From: Salarchaeum sp. JOR-1
GTDB lineage: Archaea; Halobacteriota; Halobacteria; Halobacteriales; Halobacteriaceae
Assembly (NCBI RefSeq): GCF_007833275.1
Contig: NZ_CP042241.1
Coordinates: 1,736,001 to 1,800,000, forward strand
DNA length: 64,000 bases
Reading direction: 5' to 3'
The notes below the pieces were generated by a model. That model ran no database searches. It saw only the letters and a program-made list of their open reading frames with translations, and was not told where the DNA came from. A program made the position numbers and the translations under genes. Shown piece after piece: positions 1 to 7,968 of the stretch (positions within the stretch are counted from its first letter, which is position 1; the number at the start of each line of letters is the position of its first letter).

Positions 1-1
1 C

Positions 2-2962
2 ATTGGCTCGATGAAGCGCAGCGGCATTACGCCCGACGACATCGATGCCTTCCTCGGGCCGGCTGACCGTGTCTACGAGGCCGCCGAGCTTTCCGAGCGT
101 GTCGAGGCGATTGCCAGCGATCATCTGGGTGGCCGTTCCGTGTCGAGCGTGCTGGACTCGCTCCCTGACGCACGCGCTGACCTCGTCAACGAACGTGACG
201 AGTTGGGGACGGAGGGAATGGAAGCCAGCGTGCGCGACTTCTTCGACCGACTCGTGGATCTCTGCGACGCGCTGGAAGCGGCGTTCGAAGCCCACGAGGC
301 GGGTGACCGGGAGTTACCGGAGAACGCGTATAAGCTCCCGAAATACCTGCTCGGCGGTTACGCGAGTGGTGCGCCGAAAGGGATTCCGGACGATCTCGAC
401 CTCGAACTCACGGGCCATCTCGCTTCGTTCCTCTCGGACTGTCTCACGGCCCGTGACCTCACCGCGGGCTACGCGGCGTACGAACGCGAACTCGACGAGC
501 GGAACCTCATTGACTTCGATGGGCTCGTCGTGGAGACAGCTGCCCTGATGGACTCGCCTGTCGGTGAGGAGATCGCTGACAGGTGGGACTACGTGTTCTG
601 CGACGAATTCCAGGACACGGATCGCCTCCAGTTCGACCTCGTCACCTCACTCGTCACTGAGGACAACCTGTTCGTCGTCGGGGACGACGACCAGGCGATC
701 TACGAGTGGCGCGGCGCACACGTCGCCAACATCACCGACGAACTCGACGCCGCGTTCGACGCACTCACCGACAAACCCCTGGAGGAGAACTTCCGGTCTC
801 GACAGCCGATCCTCGACCTGGCGAACGAGGCGATCACGAAACTCGACCACCGCGAACGACACAAGACCCTGACCCGCGTCGACGAACCTGAATACGACGG
901 GGACACTGTCGCAACCGTCGAACTGCCAGACGATGATGCGGATGTGGACGGCGCAGGCCAGCTTCGCACCGTCGTCCAGAATTTGCTGAGTGGCGCCGCA
1001 GACGCTCTTGACACGGCATACGATCCGGGCGATATCGCGCTGCTCGTCCGGAAGAACGACCACGCCACACCCATCATCGAGGAATTCGAAGACGCCGGCA
1101 TCCCATACCAGGTGGCCGGCGATTTGGCCACAGAATCGGTCGGCGTCGGGACTGTCACGGCCTATCTGAAAGCGCTCGCGCGACCCGAAGACGAGGTGAG
1201 TTGGAATCGCGTCCTGCAAATGCGGTACCGCGTGTGCGACACGGACCTCCGTACCCTCAACACGGGCGACGAGCCACTCGTAGACACACTCCGGGAGACA
1301 CCGCTTGACGAGTTCGAGGAGCCCGACCGCGTCGCGGAGGCGCGCGATCACGTCACGGAACTCCTCGAGATTCGAGACTCGGCGTCGCTCAGCCACCTGT
1401 ACCGTGAACTCACGGACCTCACGAACATCGAGTGGTACCTCAGCGAGCAGGAGCGCCGCGATCTCGCGCAACTCGAAGACGTCATCGAACAGTACGGCGA
1501 CAGTGCCGTCCAGCCGCCACTGACTCCGGAGTTCATCGACTCGCTCGAACACTACGACTCGCTCTTCGACGAGAGTGGGTCCACTCCGACGAGTCAGCCG
1601 GACGTCGCCGGCGATGCAGTGAACGTGATGACCATCCACAAGAGCAAGGGCCTGGACTTCCCGGTCGTCCTCATCCCACAAGTCACGGCCGACGAGTGGG
1701 CACCGAGTTCACGGACGTACGACGCGCTCGAGACAGGCCTATCGGATGGCGCGACCGCGGCATTCGACGAGGATTACCTCACGCGCGATGCGAGAGAAAC
1801 ACGACGCGTGTTCCACGTCGGGATAACGCGCGCCGAAGACATCCTCGTCTTGCAGGGCGACTACGAGGACGACGCCGACGCTGATGAGGAGGGTCATCCC
1901 ATGACTGATGTGGTTCGAGAGATGCTGCCGCCCCGGATTCCGTGGCAACCGGAACGTGGCCATCTCCCAATTTGGGCTGACGTGCAAGAGTGCCTCCCAA
2001 CTGCGGCGGTCGATTGGACCGACACCGTAGCGAAGAAGACGGTTGGCGGGGTTGGGGGGACAGTCCGTCATGATGGCGACGAACTCGCGGTCGAAACGGC
2101 ACGCGACCGCGTGTTGAATCTCGCCACGGCATCGCTTGACGGTGACCTCACAACAGACGGTGACCGATCGACACTCCATGTCGAATCACTGACCGGGCCG
2201 CCGACACCGAAACCGTCGCTCTCACACAGTTACACGTCACTGGCAGCGTACGAGGAGTGTCCGCGCAGTCACTACCTTGACTACGTGGTCAACGCCTTCC
2301 CGGATTACCAGGCATCGACGGAGGCGGCTACTGACGGGGTGTCGCAGCGCGAGATTGGGCTGCTCTTCCACCACACCGCAGAACAGGCCGCGAACCAGCG
2401 TGCCCAGAACCGCGAGGAGTGGTACGAGATCTGCGAGCGACTTGCTAGTCAGCGCCGCGCCGAGGAGGCACTGCCTGCGGCCAAGCAGTGCATTGACCGG
2501 TACTTCGAGTTAGATATCTCCGAGTACGAGGTCATCGATGCTGAACGTGAATTCGAGATTGACCTCAACGGCCACGAACTCACGGGGTATATCGACGCGG
2601 TCTACCGAACGCCTGATGACGAACTGGTCGTCATCGATTACAAGGCGACCGAACGGCACCGAGATTTGGATGACGACAAGCAACTCCCGATCTACCTGCT
2701 CGCGTGCCGTGACTTATACGACAAACCGGTTGCGCGCGCCGGATACGCGTATGTCGGCGAGCTTGGGCCGAAAATCGAATCTCGACGCTTCAGCGAGGGT
2801 GACCTCTCGGCGGTCGAATCCGACGTCACGACGATGATGAACGAAATTTCGAACCTGTCGTTTGAGCGGTTTTCGTCTGGCGATCACTGTCGCTGGTGCC
2901 AACACAACCAACTGGCCTGCGCGCCAGAATCATTCCCCGTCGGCCCGGGCTTCGAGGAGTGA
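2..2962 (+). CDS. UvrD/Rep-family helicase with C-terminal RecB/Cas4-like Fe-S nuclease (5' end outside window)
   Basis: The frame is open to the window edge and no Walker A motif is visible, so the N-terminus is missing; the first in-frame ATG is at 11. Counting from that ATG, superfamily 1 motifs follow in order: DEFQDTD near residue 198, GDDDQAIYEWRG near 224, ENFRS near 259, TIHKSKGLDFP near 540 and HVGITRAED near 602. The C-terminal quarter is a PD-(D/E)XK domain with TGYIDAVY near 858 and VVIDYKA near 873. Cysteines in YEECPRSHY (about 747) and CRWCQHNQLAC (about 959-969) match the 4Fe-4S arrangement of AddB and Cas4 nucleases. It should unwind and cut DNA ends in the cytoplasm. Chromosomal recombination or defence are both possible; the next genes favour defence. 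Confidence 0.88.
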   Translation: MGSMKRSGITPDDIDAFLGPADRVYEAAELSERVEAIASDHLGGRSVSSVLDSLPDARADLVNERDELGTEGMEASVRDFFDRLVDLCDALEAAFEAHEAGDRELPENAYKLPKYLLGGYASGAPKGIPDDLDLELTGHLASFLSDCLTARDLTAGYAAYERELDERNLIDFDGLVVETAALMDSPVGEEIADRWDYVFCDEFQDTDRLQFDLVTSLVTEDNLFVVGDDDQAIYEWRGAHVANITDELDAAFDALTDKPLEENFRSRQPILDLANEAITKLDHRERHKTLTRVDEPEYDGDTVATVELPDDDADVDGAGQLRTVVQNLLSGAADALDTAYDPGDIALLVRKNDHATPIIEEFEDAGIPYQVAGDLATESVGVGTVTAYLKALARPEDEVSWNRVLQMRYRVCDTDLRTLNTGDEPLVDTLRETPLDEFEEPDRVAEARDHVTELLEIRDSASLSHLYRELTDLTNIEWYLSEQERRDLAQLEDVIEQYGDSAVQPPLTPEFIDSLEHYDSLFDESGSTPTSQPDVAGDAVNVMTIHKSKGLDFPVVLIPQVTADEWAPSSRTYDALETGLSDGATAAFDEDYLTRDARETRRVFHVGITRAEDILVLQGDYEDDADADEEGHPMTDVVREMLPPRIPWQPERGHLPIWADVQECLPTAAVDWTDTVAKKTVGGVGGTVRHDGDELAVETARDRVLNLATASLDGDLTTDGDRSTLHVESLTGPPTPKPSLSHSYTSLAAYEECPRSHYLDYVVNAFPDYQASTEAATDGVSQREIGLLFHHTAEQAANQRAQNREEWYEICERLASQRRAEEALPAAKQCIDRYFELDISEYEVIDAEREFEIDLNGHELTGYIDAVYRTPDDELVVIDYKATERHRDLDDDKQLPIYLLACRDLYDKPVARAGYAYVGELGPKIESRRFSEGDLSAVESDVTTMMNEISNLSFERFSSGDHCRWCQHNQLACAPESFPVGPGFEE

Positions 2963-3014
2963 CGTAGCGGAGTCCACATGAACACTATTGTGATTGCCCC
3001 GTTTTTGTGACACA

Positions 3015-3485
3015 ATGGCTCGCATCTGGATTACTAACGGGACGCCGACGATGCCCGGCCTGCTGAATCCGCTCGCTGCGGCGTGTGATAACGGCTATGT
3101 TCCGGATGAAGCGCGGATCCTCTCGAATCCCGGTGTTGCGGAGTCAGTCGCGGCCGCGAGCGACATGTTTGAGACGATCATTGATGCTCACGGTGGGGAT
3201 GCGGCTGTCTCGGAACACCGTCTCGAGACGGAGACGGATTTCCAGGGAATCATCGAGTTCTACCGGTCGGCCATTGAGGCCGCCCACGAGAACGGTGATG
3301 TGATTGCGGTCGATGTGACACCCGGTCGGAAGTTTATGTCTGCTATCGCGTTTCAAGCAGGCTTCCGATTCGGTGCCGACCACGTCTTCTACTTTTATCG
3401 GAAAAGCGGTGCGTACTATGGCGACCTCTACTCAGAGATCCCACGGACGGCGACCGAACTCATCGACTTCACGGAGGTCATGTGA
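3015..3485 (+). CDS. CARF-like nucleotide-sensor domain protein
   Basis: This is a 156-residue single-domain protein. The N-terminus has a beta strand running into a glycine/threonine turn (WITNGTPTMPGLLNPLAAA). The C-terminal half contains DVTPGRKFMSAIAFQAG followed by a hydrophobic strand (HVFYFY). This is the layout of CARF domains, whose signature is a D-x-T-G-G-x-K-x-M-S loop that binds cyclic oligoadenylates. Here the first glycine of the loop is proline. CARF proteins normally switch on nucleases during CRISPR type III or related responses. It lies 52 bases after the helicase gene and its stop overlaps the start of the PIN-like gene, so sensor and effector are probably made together. 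The ATG at 3015 was chosen over an upstream TTG. A short frame at 2978-3010 (10 codons) precedes it. The CARF call rests on motif reading only. Confidence 0.6.
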   Translation: MARIWITNGTPTMPGLLNPLAAACDNGYVPDEARILSNPGVAESVAAASDMFETIIDAHGGDAAVSEHRLETETDFQGIIEFYRSAIEAAHENGDVIAVDVTPGRKFMSAIAFQAGFRFGADHVFYFYRKSGAYYGDLYSEIPRTATELIDFTEVM

Positions 3486-4522
3486 TGCACGTCGCGCGCC
3501 GCCGTCTGATGGTCCTGCTGAACGCACTGTACGACCAGGGCGTCGATTCGATCCCCATCGAACATCCGTGCAACGATATTGGAGAACTGGTCAAGATCGA
3601 GTTGGAAGACAACGGGGAGGCGACGGTTCGGTTCACGCAGGGGTCGGTGACTTATCAAGACAACCGGGAGACGATCCCTGCGAAACACGGCGAGGCAGCC
3701 TACCAAGATCTACCGGACGCCCAGACGTACACCCGCATGATGGTCGCCAGCGGGCACGTCGAACTGAAGAACATCGATGAGGTCGTCGAATTCGTCAACC
3801 GCCACGGATATCCCGATCTAGAAGCCGGGAACGACCCCGTCGTCGTCGGTCTTGACGCAAATATCATGCCGTGGCGTCTCCCCGAGGTGCTTGACTTCGA
3901 CAGCGAAACGGGTGAGACAGACGGGAAGGGGCGGCGACCGACTAACGGCTATGCATTGGCGACGGGCGTCAAAGAGGAGCTTGACTGGCACTTCAAACAG
4001 GACAATACCCACGAACTCACCGCGGCGTTCGGCTCGGAATTCGAACGGCTCGACAACCAGCCAGCGGGAGCGAACCGTGAAGGATTGCTCGGGTTGTACG
4101 AGTATCGGCGGCTCCGCACAGATCGTATGGTTGACGTCGTCGAGAGTGACACTGGTGATGAGGCGATTATCGATGGGTATCGCAGATTCAACGATGAAAG
4201 CCAGAAGCAGGCGATTCTGTTCAGCAACGATCACGGGTTCGTTGAGCGTAGTATCGATGCGGGAGTCCCAGCTCAAACTGTCCAGTACCCGGTAGATATG
4301 CCGCGTACTGCGACCGGGTCGTGGACGCAAGCGGCCGAGTTACTGTACTATCTCGCTGTACTCTTCGGTGTTGTTGTCCTCCCGAAAGTAACGGTATATG
4401 GCGTGTGGAACGGGAAAGACGGTCGCCACTGGCAGCACGAACAAATCGATATCGATTGTCGAAGCCCGAAAACTGAAACGCAACTCGAACGGGATCTGAC
4501 TATTCTCGACGCGAAACCGTGA
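3485..4522 (+). CDS. PIN-like nuclease, probable effector of the CARF-like protein
   Basis: This 345-residue protein starts at an ATG that overlaps the upstream stop (TGATG), implying translational coupling. The first 120 residues have no recognised domain. A PIN-like core follows. VVVGLDANIMPW (about 121-132) gives the first acidic residue and GVKEELDW (about 162) supplies a glutamate. FSNDHGFVERSIDAGVPAQ (about 247) resembles the terminal strand and acidic turn of PIN domains. A hydrophobic stretch near 290-305 (LLYYLAVLFGVVVLP) could pack in the core or touch a membrane. PIN domains are metal-dependent ribonucleases. As the partner of a sensor protein it would plausibly cleave RNA when triggered. 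The family assignment is tentative, since only the acidic motifs can be seen. Confidence 0.5.
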   Translation: MHVARRRLMVLLNALYDQGVDSIPIEHPCNDIGELVKIELEDNGEATVRFTQGSVTYQDNRETIPAKHGEAAYQDLPDAQTYTRMMVASGHVELKNIDEVVEFVNRHGYPDLEAGNDPVVVGLDANIMPWRLPEVLDFDSETGETDGKGRRPTNGYALATGVKEELDWHFKQDNTHELTAAFGSEFERLDNQPAGANREGLLGLYEYRRLRTDRMVDVVESDTGDEAIIDGYRRFNDESQKQAILFSNDHGFVERSIDAGVPAQTVQYPVDMPRTATGSWTQAAELLYYLAVLFGVVVLPKVTVYGVWNGKDGRHWQHEQIDIDCRSPKTETQLERDLTILDAKP

Positions 4523-4808
4523 ATTCGGGCGTATTGATGCTGGTATTGAGCAGTTCAGTCTCACCCCTTGATAAAGGAGTAACCAGACGAATCACTACTT
4601 CAATTCATTCGCTTCAGGCGTATTCTCAGGAAACAGTGGGGGGAGTGCAATGACCCTTGGCTGACGAGCTACTACCTGTTTTTCGACTCAAATTTGCGTG
4701 CCTTTAACAGGCACAGAAGACTACATCAGTTGTAGAACGACTGTATATTGCATATCTGGAAGAATTCAATAAATAGATCCTGAGACCGGGATACTTCAGA
4801 ACAATAGT
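4523..4808. other. AT-rich intergenic spacer
   Basis: This is markedly AT-rich DNA separating the nuclease gene from the winged-helix gene. No open frame with coding character is seen. The segment just before 4809 (around 4745-4790) is A/T-dense and could hold the promoter of the downstream gene. Confidence 0.5.
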
Positions 4809-5186
4809 ATGAAAGACGTAGAATCACGACTCATACAACAGATCCTCGCGCATGATTCCGGAGTGTTGTCCGTTGAGGAGTTATCGTTCCGTAATACAGA
4901 TCTCACAGAGGGTCACATAGAAACGCATCTGCGCAGTCTCCATGATGATCGGATCGTCACGCCACTTCCTGCTGATCCGGAACAAGAGGGGATGCCAGAC
5001 GTCTTCTGGGCAGTCACCGATCACGGAGTCAGATGGTTAACAGATTCCGGGTTGTGGGAAGAAATTGAGGTGCTCTCTGAAGCCGACACCGCGCTCAATA
5101 GATCGCAACGGATCCGCGACATAGAGACATTTGATGGCCGCCCAGAACACACGTATGAGATGCTTCCCAGTGGTTCCTCTATGTGA
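4809..5186 (+). CDS. Small winged-helix DNA-binding protein
   Basis: This is a 125-residue acidic protein. Residues 1-60 form a helix-turn-helix of the MarR/PadR-like winged type: a first helix (ESRLIQQILAH), a recognition region around LTEGHIETHLRSLHDD, and a wing containing VFWAVTDHGVRWL. The C-terminal third (about 80-125) is charged and includes RSQRIRDIETFDGRPEHTY. It probably regulates transcription inside the island, but no ligand domain is present to suggest a signal. Base composition is AT-rich like its surroundings. It stands alone, with spacers of about 290 and 350 bases on either side. Confidence 0.6.
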   Translation: MKDVESRLIQQILAHDSGVLSVEELSFRNTDLTEGHIETHLRSLHDDRIVTPLPADPEQEGMPDVFWAVTDHGVRWLTDSGLWEEIEVLSEADTALNRSQRIRDIETFDGRPEHTYEMLPSGSSM

Positions 5187-5533
5187 ACAGATACGACGAT
5201 CCGCCAACCCCGCTCTCCGTCAAGGGTCGCGCTTGGCCTCTATTTGTGAGTTCTTGGATCCCCCGTAGTTACTCCAATACTACCAACTAATGCTCTACCT
5301 CCTTCTGCTCATATTCGATAGTTCATCTTCCGTGTTCCCGATGCGCTGCCGGCCGTAAACCACGTAGAAGTCGTGGCTCGGTGACTCGAATCGCCATGTC
5401 GAGGGTGGAGAGTTCCTTCGATCGGTCGTCAAAGATCATACTCTGAGAAATCATTATCACGATAAGACTTACGCCGACTTCTCGGTATCGACGACACCCT
5501 CACATTCATGAGCTGGTGACTGCTCTATGCGGT
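5187..5533. other. Intergenic region with a possible gene remnant on the minus strand
   Basis: No intact gene is seen. On the minus strand, around 5290-5420, a frame without a start reads WRFESPSHDFYVVYGRQRIG and ends soon after. It looks more like protein sequence than random translation and may be the tail of a decayed gene. The final 80 bases are AT-richer and probably contain the promoter for the nuclease-like gene. Confidence 0.3.
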
Positions 5534-6775
5534 ATGGCAAGTGCGGCGTCGCCGCTCTCGGAACCACGTGTGTTGGCACACGCGAAGCGCCGTCTGTTCC
5601 CCGACGACGCCGACGACGGGTACGCAGTAGTGGATACCCAGTTCTCTTCCGATCAGTGGCTCGCCAACGAGTCCATCGATTCGGACATCACGGATGAACT
5701 AGCGCCCTTCAACCACGTCCAGGTCGGCTCCGGTTATCCCGACCTCGTCGGCGTGCGTCTGTTGGGTGACGAACTACTGGCCGTGGACCGCCTCGGTGAT
5801 GACCCACCGCTAGTGGTCGTCGAAGCGAAAGGCCATACGAATCGGAGCGCCGCCGATGTCGAGCGCGGGATCGTCCAGGCGTACGACCGGCTCCACGAAG
5901 CGAACGCCGCGTACGTCGCAGCCCCGGCGGACACCGTCTCGCAGTCCGCCCGCACGCTCGCTCGTGAGCTGAACGTCGGCATCCTGGGCGTGACTCCCGA
6001 CGGCACCGTCGAGCCGGTCGAAACCCCGCGCGTCGTCGGGAACCGAACAACTACCGAAACGACGGCCATCCGATTCCAGGCCAGCGCACAGGGCGTCGCA
6101 GGGAAGTCGTTCGGCCTCAATCACCCGAAGAACTACCTCGCGTATCCACTCGCTGTCTACCACGACCGAGAAACGGAAGGGGTCCTTGCGGAGTACGTCG
6201 TGCGTGCCGTCGATGACGCCAGAACCGGGGCGGCCTTTTTGAATCTCATCGACGATCAACCCACCCAGACTCGGCTGACACCCCTCGGACGGGAGGTCGT
6301 CCGGTTCGCCCTCCGGGAATACGGGTCGGTCGATGCTGCGCTTCAGGTATTCGACGACTGGAAGCTCTCCCGGGAACGGTTCTGTGACCTGGCGCCGAAG
6401 TGGGGGATGCTCACCAGACGCGTCGTCTACGATTATCCGGCGACCCAGTTGCTCGTCGAGGAACTCCAGCACATGCACGAGGACGGGATCACCGAACCGA
6501 GCCTCCCTGACGTCGTCGAGTACCTCCACGAGTTGCATCCGTCGTTCACGATCGAATTGTTCGTCCGCGGAGACGACGACGTTCGGAGTCGAGTCCTGAA
6601 TGCCGACGGGGAGTTACAGCGAGATGCCCTTATAGACGGAAATATCTATCATTCGCCGACCGTGTTCCAGCTGAAGGCGATGCTGTATCACGCCGGGATC
6701 TTGACTTCGCGGGGCGCGGAACCGTCGAACCTCGAGCCACAGAGTGACGTCTGGGCATTACGCGAGTCGATATAG
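5534..6775 (+). CDS. Stand-alone PD-(D/E)XK nuclease-like protein
   Basis: This 413-residue protein was started at the ATG at 5534 rather than the GTG at 5516. The N-terminal 150 residues show a restriction-endonuclease-like fold signature. GYPDLVGVR (aspartate near residue 69) is followed by VVVEAKGH (glutamate and lysine near 96-98), the classical D...ExK metal site. The rest, from FQASAQGVAGKSFGLN onward, has no recognised domain but is rich in predicted helices (VVRFALREYGSVDAAL, VVEYLHELHPSF), which may form winged-helix or protein-contact domains. It probably cleaves or binds DNA, in keeping with an accessory or defence setting. It is not adjacent to a methyltransferase, so a classical restriction-modification pair is not supported. 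Confidence 0.6.
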   Translation: MASAASPLSEPRVLAHAKRRLFPDDADDGYAVVDTQFSSDQWLANESIDSDITDELAPFNHVQVGSGYPDLVGVRLLGDELLAVDRLGDDPPLVVVEAKGHTNRSAADVERGIVQAYDRLHEANAAYVAAPADTVSQSARTLARELNVGILGVTPDGTVEPVETPRVVGNRTTTETTAIRFQASAQGVAGKSFGLNHPKNYLAYPLAVYHDRETEGVLAEYVVRAVDDARTGAAFLNLIDDQPTQTRLTPLGREVVRFALREYGSVDAALQVFDDWKLSRERFCDLAPKWGMLTRRVVYDYPATQLLVEELQHMHEDGITEPSLPDVVEYLHELHPSFTIELFVRGDDDVRSRVLNADGELQRDALIDGNIYHSPTVFQLKAMLYHAGILTSRGAEPSNLEPQSDVWALRESI

Positions 6776-6933
6776 AGCTTGCGAGCGAACTAGCGGAGGA
6801 TTGTCTGTAGGTTCGAGATTCGCACTCCTAAGCCGATTATAGAAATGCACTCAGCACGGGCGTAATTCGATTCGGTTTCGCTTCTAAACGTGCTCGCCAA
6901 GCGTTATTACTCAATACACGAATTGTGAATTGT

Positions 6934-7518
6934 ATGTCGAAAGCCGCCGGAGATCCCGAGCGTGCCATCAACGGCCTCCTGTCGGTCGCCCAGCTCTTGG
7001 AGGAGCCACGGGAGGCGCGCCTCTACACGTTCGTCCTCCGAGAGGGGGAGGTCACTATTGACGACATCGTTGACGCATTAGAAATACCGCGAACGACCGC
7101 GTACTCGGACATGAGTACGCTCGTCGAACTTGGGGTGCTGATGCGAAATGAGGAACAGAAAACGCACACGTATTCGGCCGTTCCAATCACCCTCACCGTC
7201 AACCTCGACGGCGACGAGTATACTGTCACGCCAACCCTCATCGAGGCATTCGGACGCTCGCCCCGGGATCAGGATCTTGACCTCCTGCTCGAAAAGCACG
7301 GCCTGGGGAAGCTCGCAACCGCACTTACCTACGCGATCCCTTATGCTGAAGGCGAGATCTCGGAACGAGTGGCTGCCCGGGGACTCGACCTCCAGCACGC
7401 CTTCGCCATCGCCGTCTTGCAGGCCCTTCGGGAGGTCGTCCTCGACATGAAGGCAGTCGATCCGTACTTCGAGGATATGCAGAGTGCTCGCAGGCAATCC
7501 CCCGAGACAGAGGACTGA
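6934..7518 (+). CDS. Winged-helix transcriptional regulator of haloarchaeal type
   Basis: This is a 194-residue protein. Residues 25-75 form a helix-turn-helix (TIDDIVDALEIPRTTAYSDMSTLVELGVL) followed by a wing ending in THTYSAVPITLTV. A C-terminal helical domain (about 95-170) would serve dimerisation or ligand binding. The ATG at 6934 is preferred over the GTG at 6925. It follows the PD-(D/E)XK gene by about 160 bases on the same strand, so the two may form a regulated pair. It is the last gene before the tRNA-Glu fragment. Whether it controls the nuclease or the whole island cannot be read from the sequence. Confidence 0.65.
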   Translation: MSKAAGDPERAINGLLSVAQLLEEPREARLYTFVLREGEVTIDDIVDALEIPRTTAYSDMSTLVELGVLMRNEEQKTHTYSAVPITLTVNLDGDEYTVTPTLIEAFGRSPRDQDLDLLLEKHGLGKLATALTYAIPYAEGEISERVAARGLDLQHAFAIAVLQALREVVLDMKAVDPYFEDMQSARRQSPETED

Positions 7519-7890
7519 GGGGGAGCAGCGATGCGTGACCATTCATCTGATCCAGGAGGATGCCGTCGAACATGCAATCGCGTAGTTCGTAGAATCCATT
7601 GAGTAGCTAGTCGGCGGCCATCTATTGAGTTGAGCTATATGTTTGGCTGGTATTTTTCACTATAGTACATACCCTGAAAGTATTATCATGCTGTCTATTT
7701 CAGCAGAGGGCTCAACGTCGGGGTTGTTCTGTTGTTCGTTGCCCCACGAGGGTTTCGAGATTCCACTAGTCTCTCGTGGTCGGGTTTTCTCGATTGCCCC
7801 TGGGGCAAGTATCCGCCATTTTATGTATCTGGCCTCCGTTAGAGTTGGTTGTCACGGTAGGCAATCTAGGAAGGTCGGGGTTCGAGAGGG
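7519..7890. other. Intergenic region at the island edge
   Basis: An 84-codon open frame at 7643-7894 has neither recognisable domains nor haloarchaeal codon bias and was not accepted as a gene. At 7834-7839 a CTCCGT hexamer could pair with the acceptor bases of the tRNA fragment downstream, but the intervening sequence does not fold as a D arm. An imperfect hairpin TAGAGTTG/CAATCTA lies at about 7840-7868. Confidence 0.35.
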
Positions 7891-7925
7891 CTAGAACCGC
7901 CAGAAAGCGGCGACCTCTGTTCTAG
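7891..7925. repeat. Hairpin abutting the tRNA-Glu fragment
   Basis: CTAGAAC (7891-7897) and GTTCTAG (7919-7925) form a perfect 7-base-pair stem, with a small inner stem CCGC/GCGG in the loop. It ends exactly where the tRNA-like sequence begins. It could be an integrase or excisionase recognition site. Confidence 0.4.
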
Positions 7926-7968
7926 GCCTCTCACGGCAAGGACCAGGGTTCAAATCCCTGACGGAGCA
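7925..7968 (+). pseudogene. 3' half of a tRNA-Glu(CUC) gene, putative attachment-site scar
   Basis: The anticodon loop CTCTCAC (anticodon CUC) is followed by the 3' anticodon strand, a perfect T arm CAGGGTTCAAATCCCTG (7944-7960), acceptor strand ACGGAGC and discriminator A. These match the 3' half of haloarchaeal tRNA-Glu as I remember it. The 5' anticodon strand does not pair with the 3' strand, and no D arm or 5' acceptor strand is in place, so this cannot be an intact tRNA. Because the chromosome-like DNA is to the right, the full tRNA would be at the other end of the inserted element. Confidence 0.7.

Larger units (their letters stand above)
1..7968. mobile_element. Right arm of a putative tRNA-Glu-integrated genomic island
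   Basis: This block is AT-richer than the chromosome that follows it. It carries only accessory genes: a helicase-nuclease, a CARF-like sensor, a PIN-like nuclease, a PD-(D/E)XK-like protein and two winged-helix proteins. It ends at a 44-base match to the 3' half of a haloarchaeal tRNA-Glu. Archaeal integrases commonly use tRNA genes as attachment sites and leave such a 3' fragment at the distal end. By that logic the intact tRNA-Glu and the integrase should lie left of the window. No integrase is visible here, so the island call is an inference from the scar, gene content and composition. Confidence 0.5.

Noticed and set aside
4523-4808. Second attachment site or tRNA in the AT-rich spacer
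   Set aside because: No T-arm-like or acceptor-like pairing found.
7643-7894. 84-codon open frame before the tRNA fragment
   Set aside because: No domain, no coding composition, and it runs into the attachment-site hairpin; treated as chance.
7834-7968. Intact intron-containing tRNA using CTCCGT at 7834 as 5' acceptor
   Set aside because: Six bases could pair with the 3' acceptor, but no D arm or intact anticodon stem forms between them, so a partial tRNA is the better reading.
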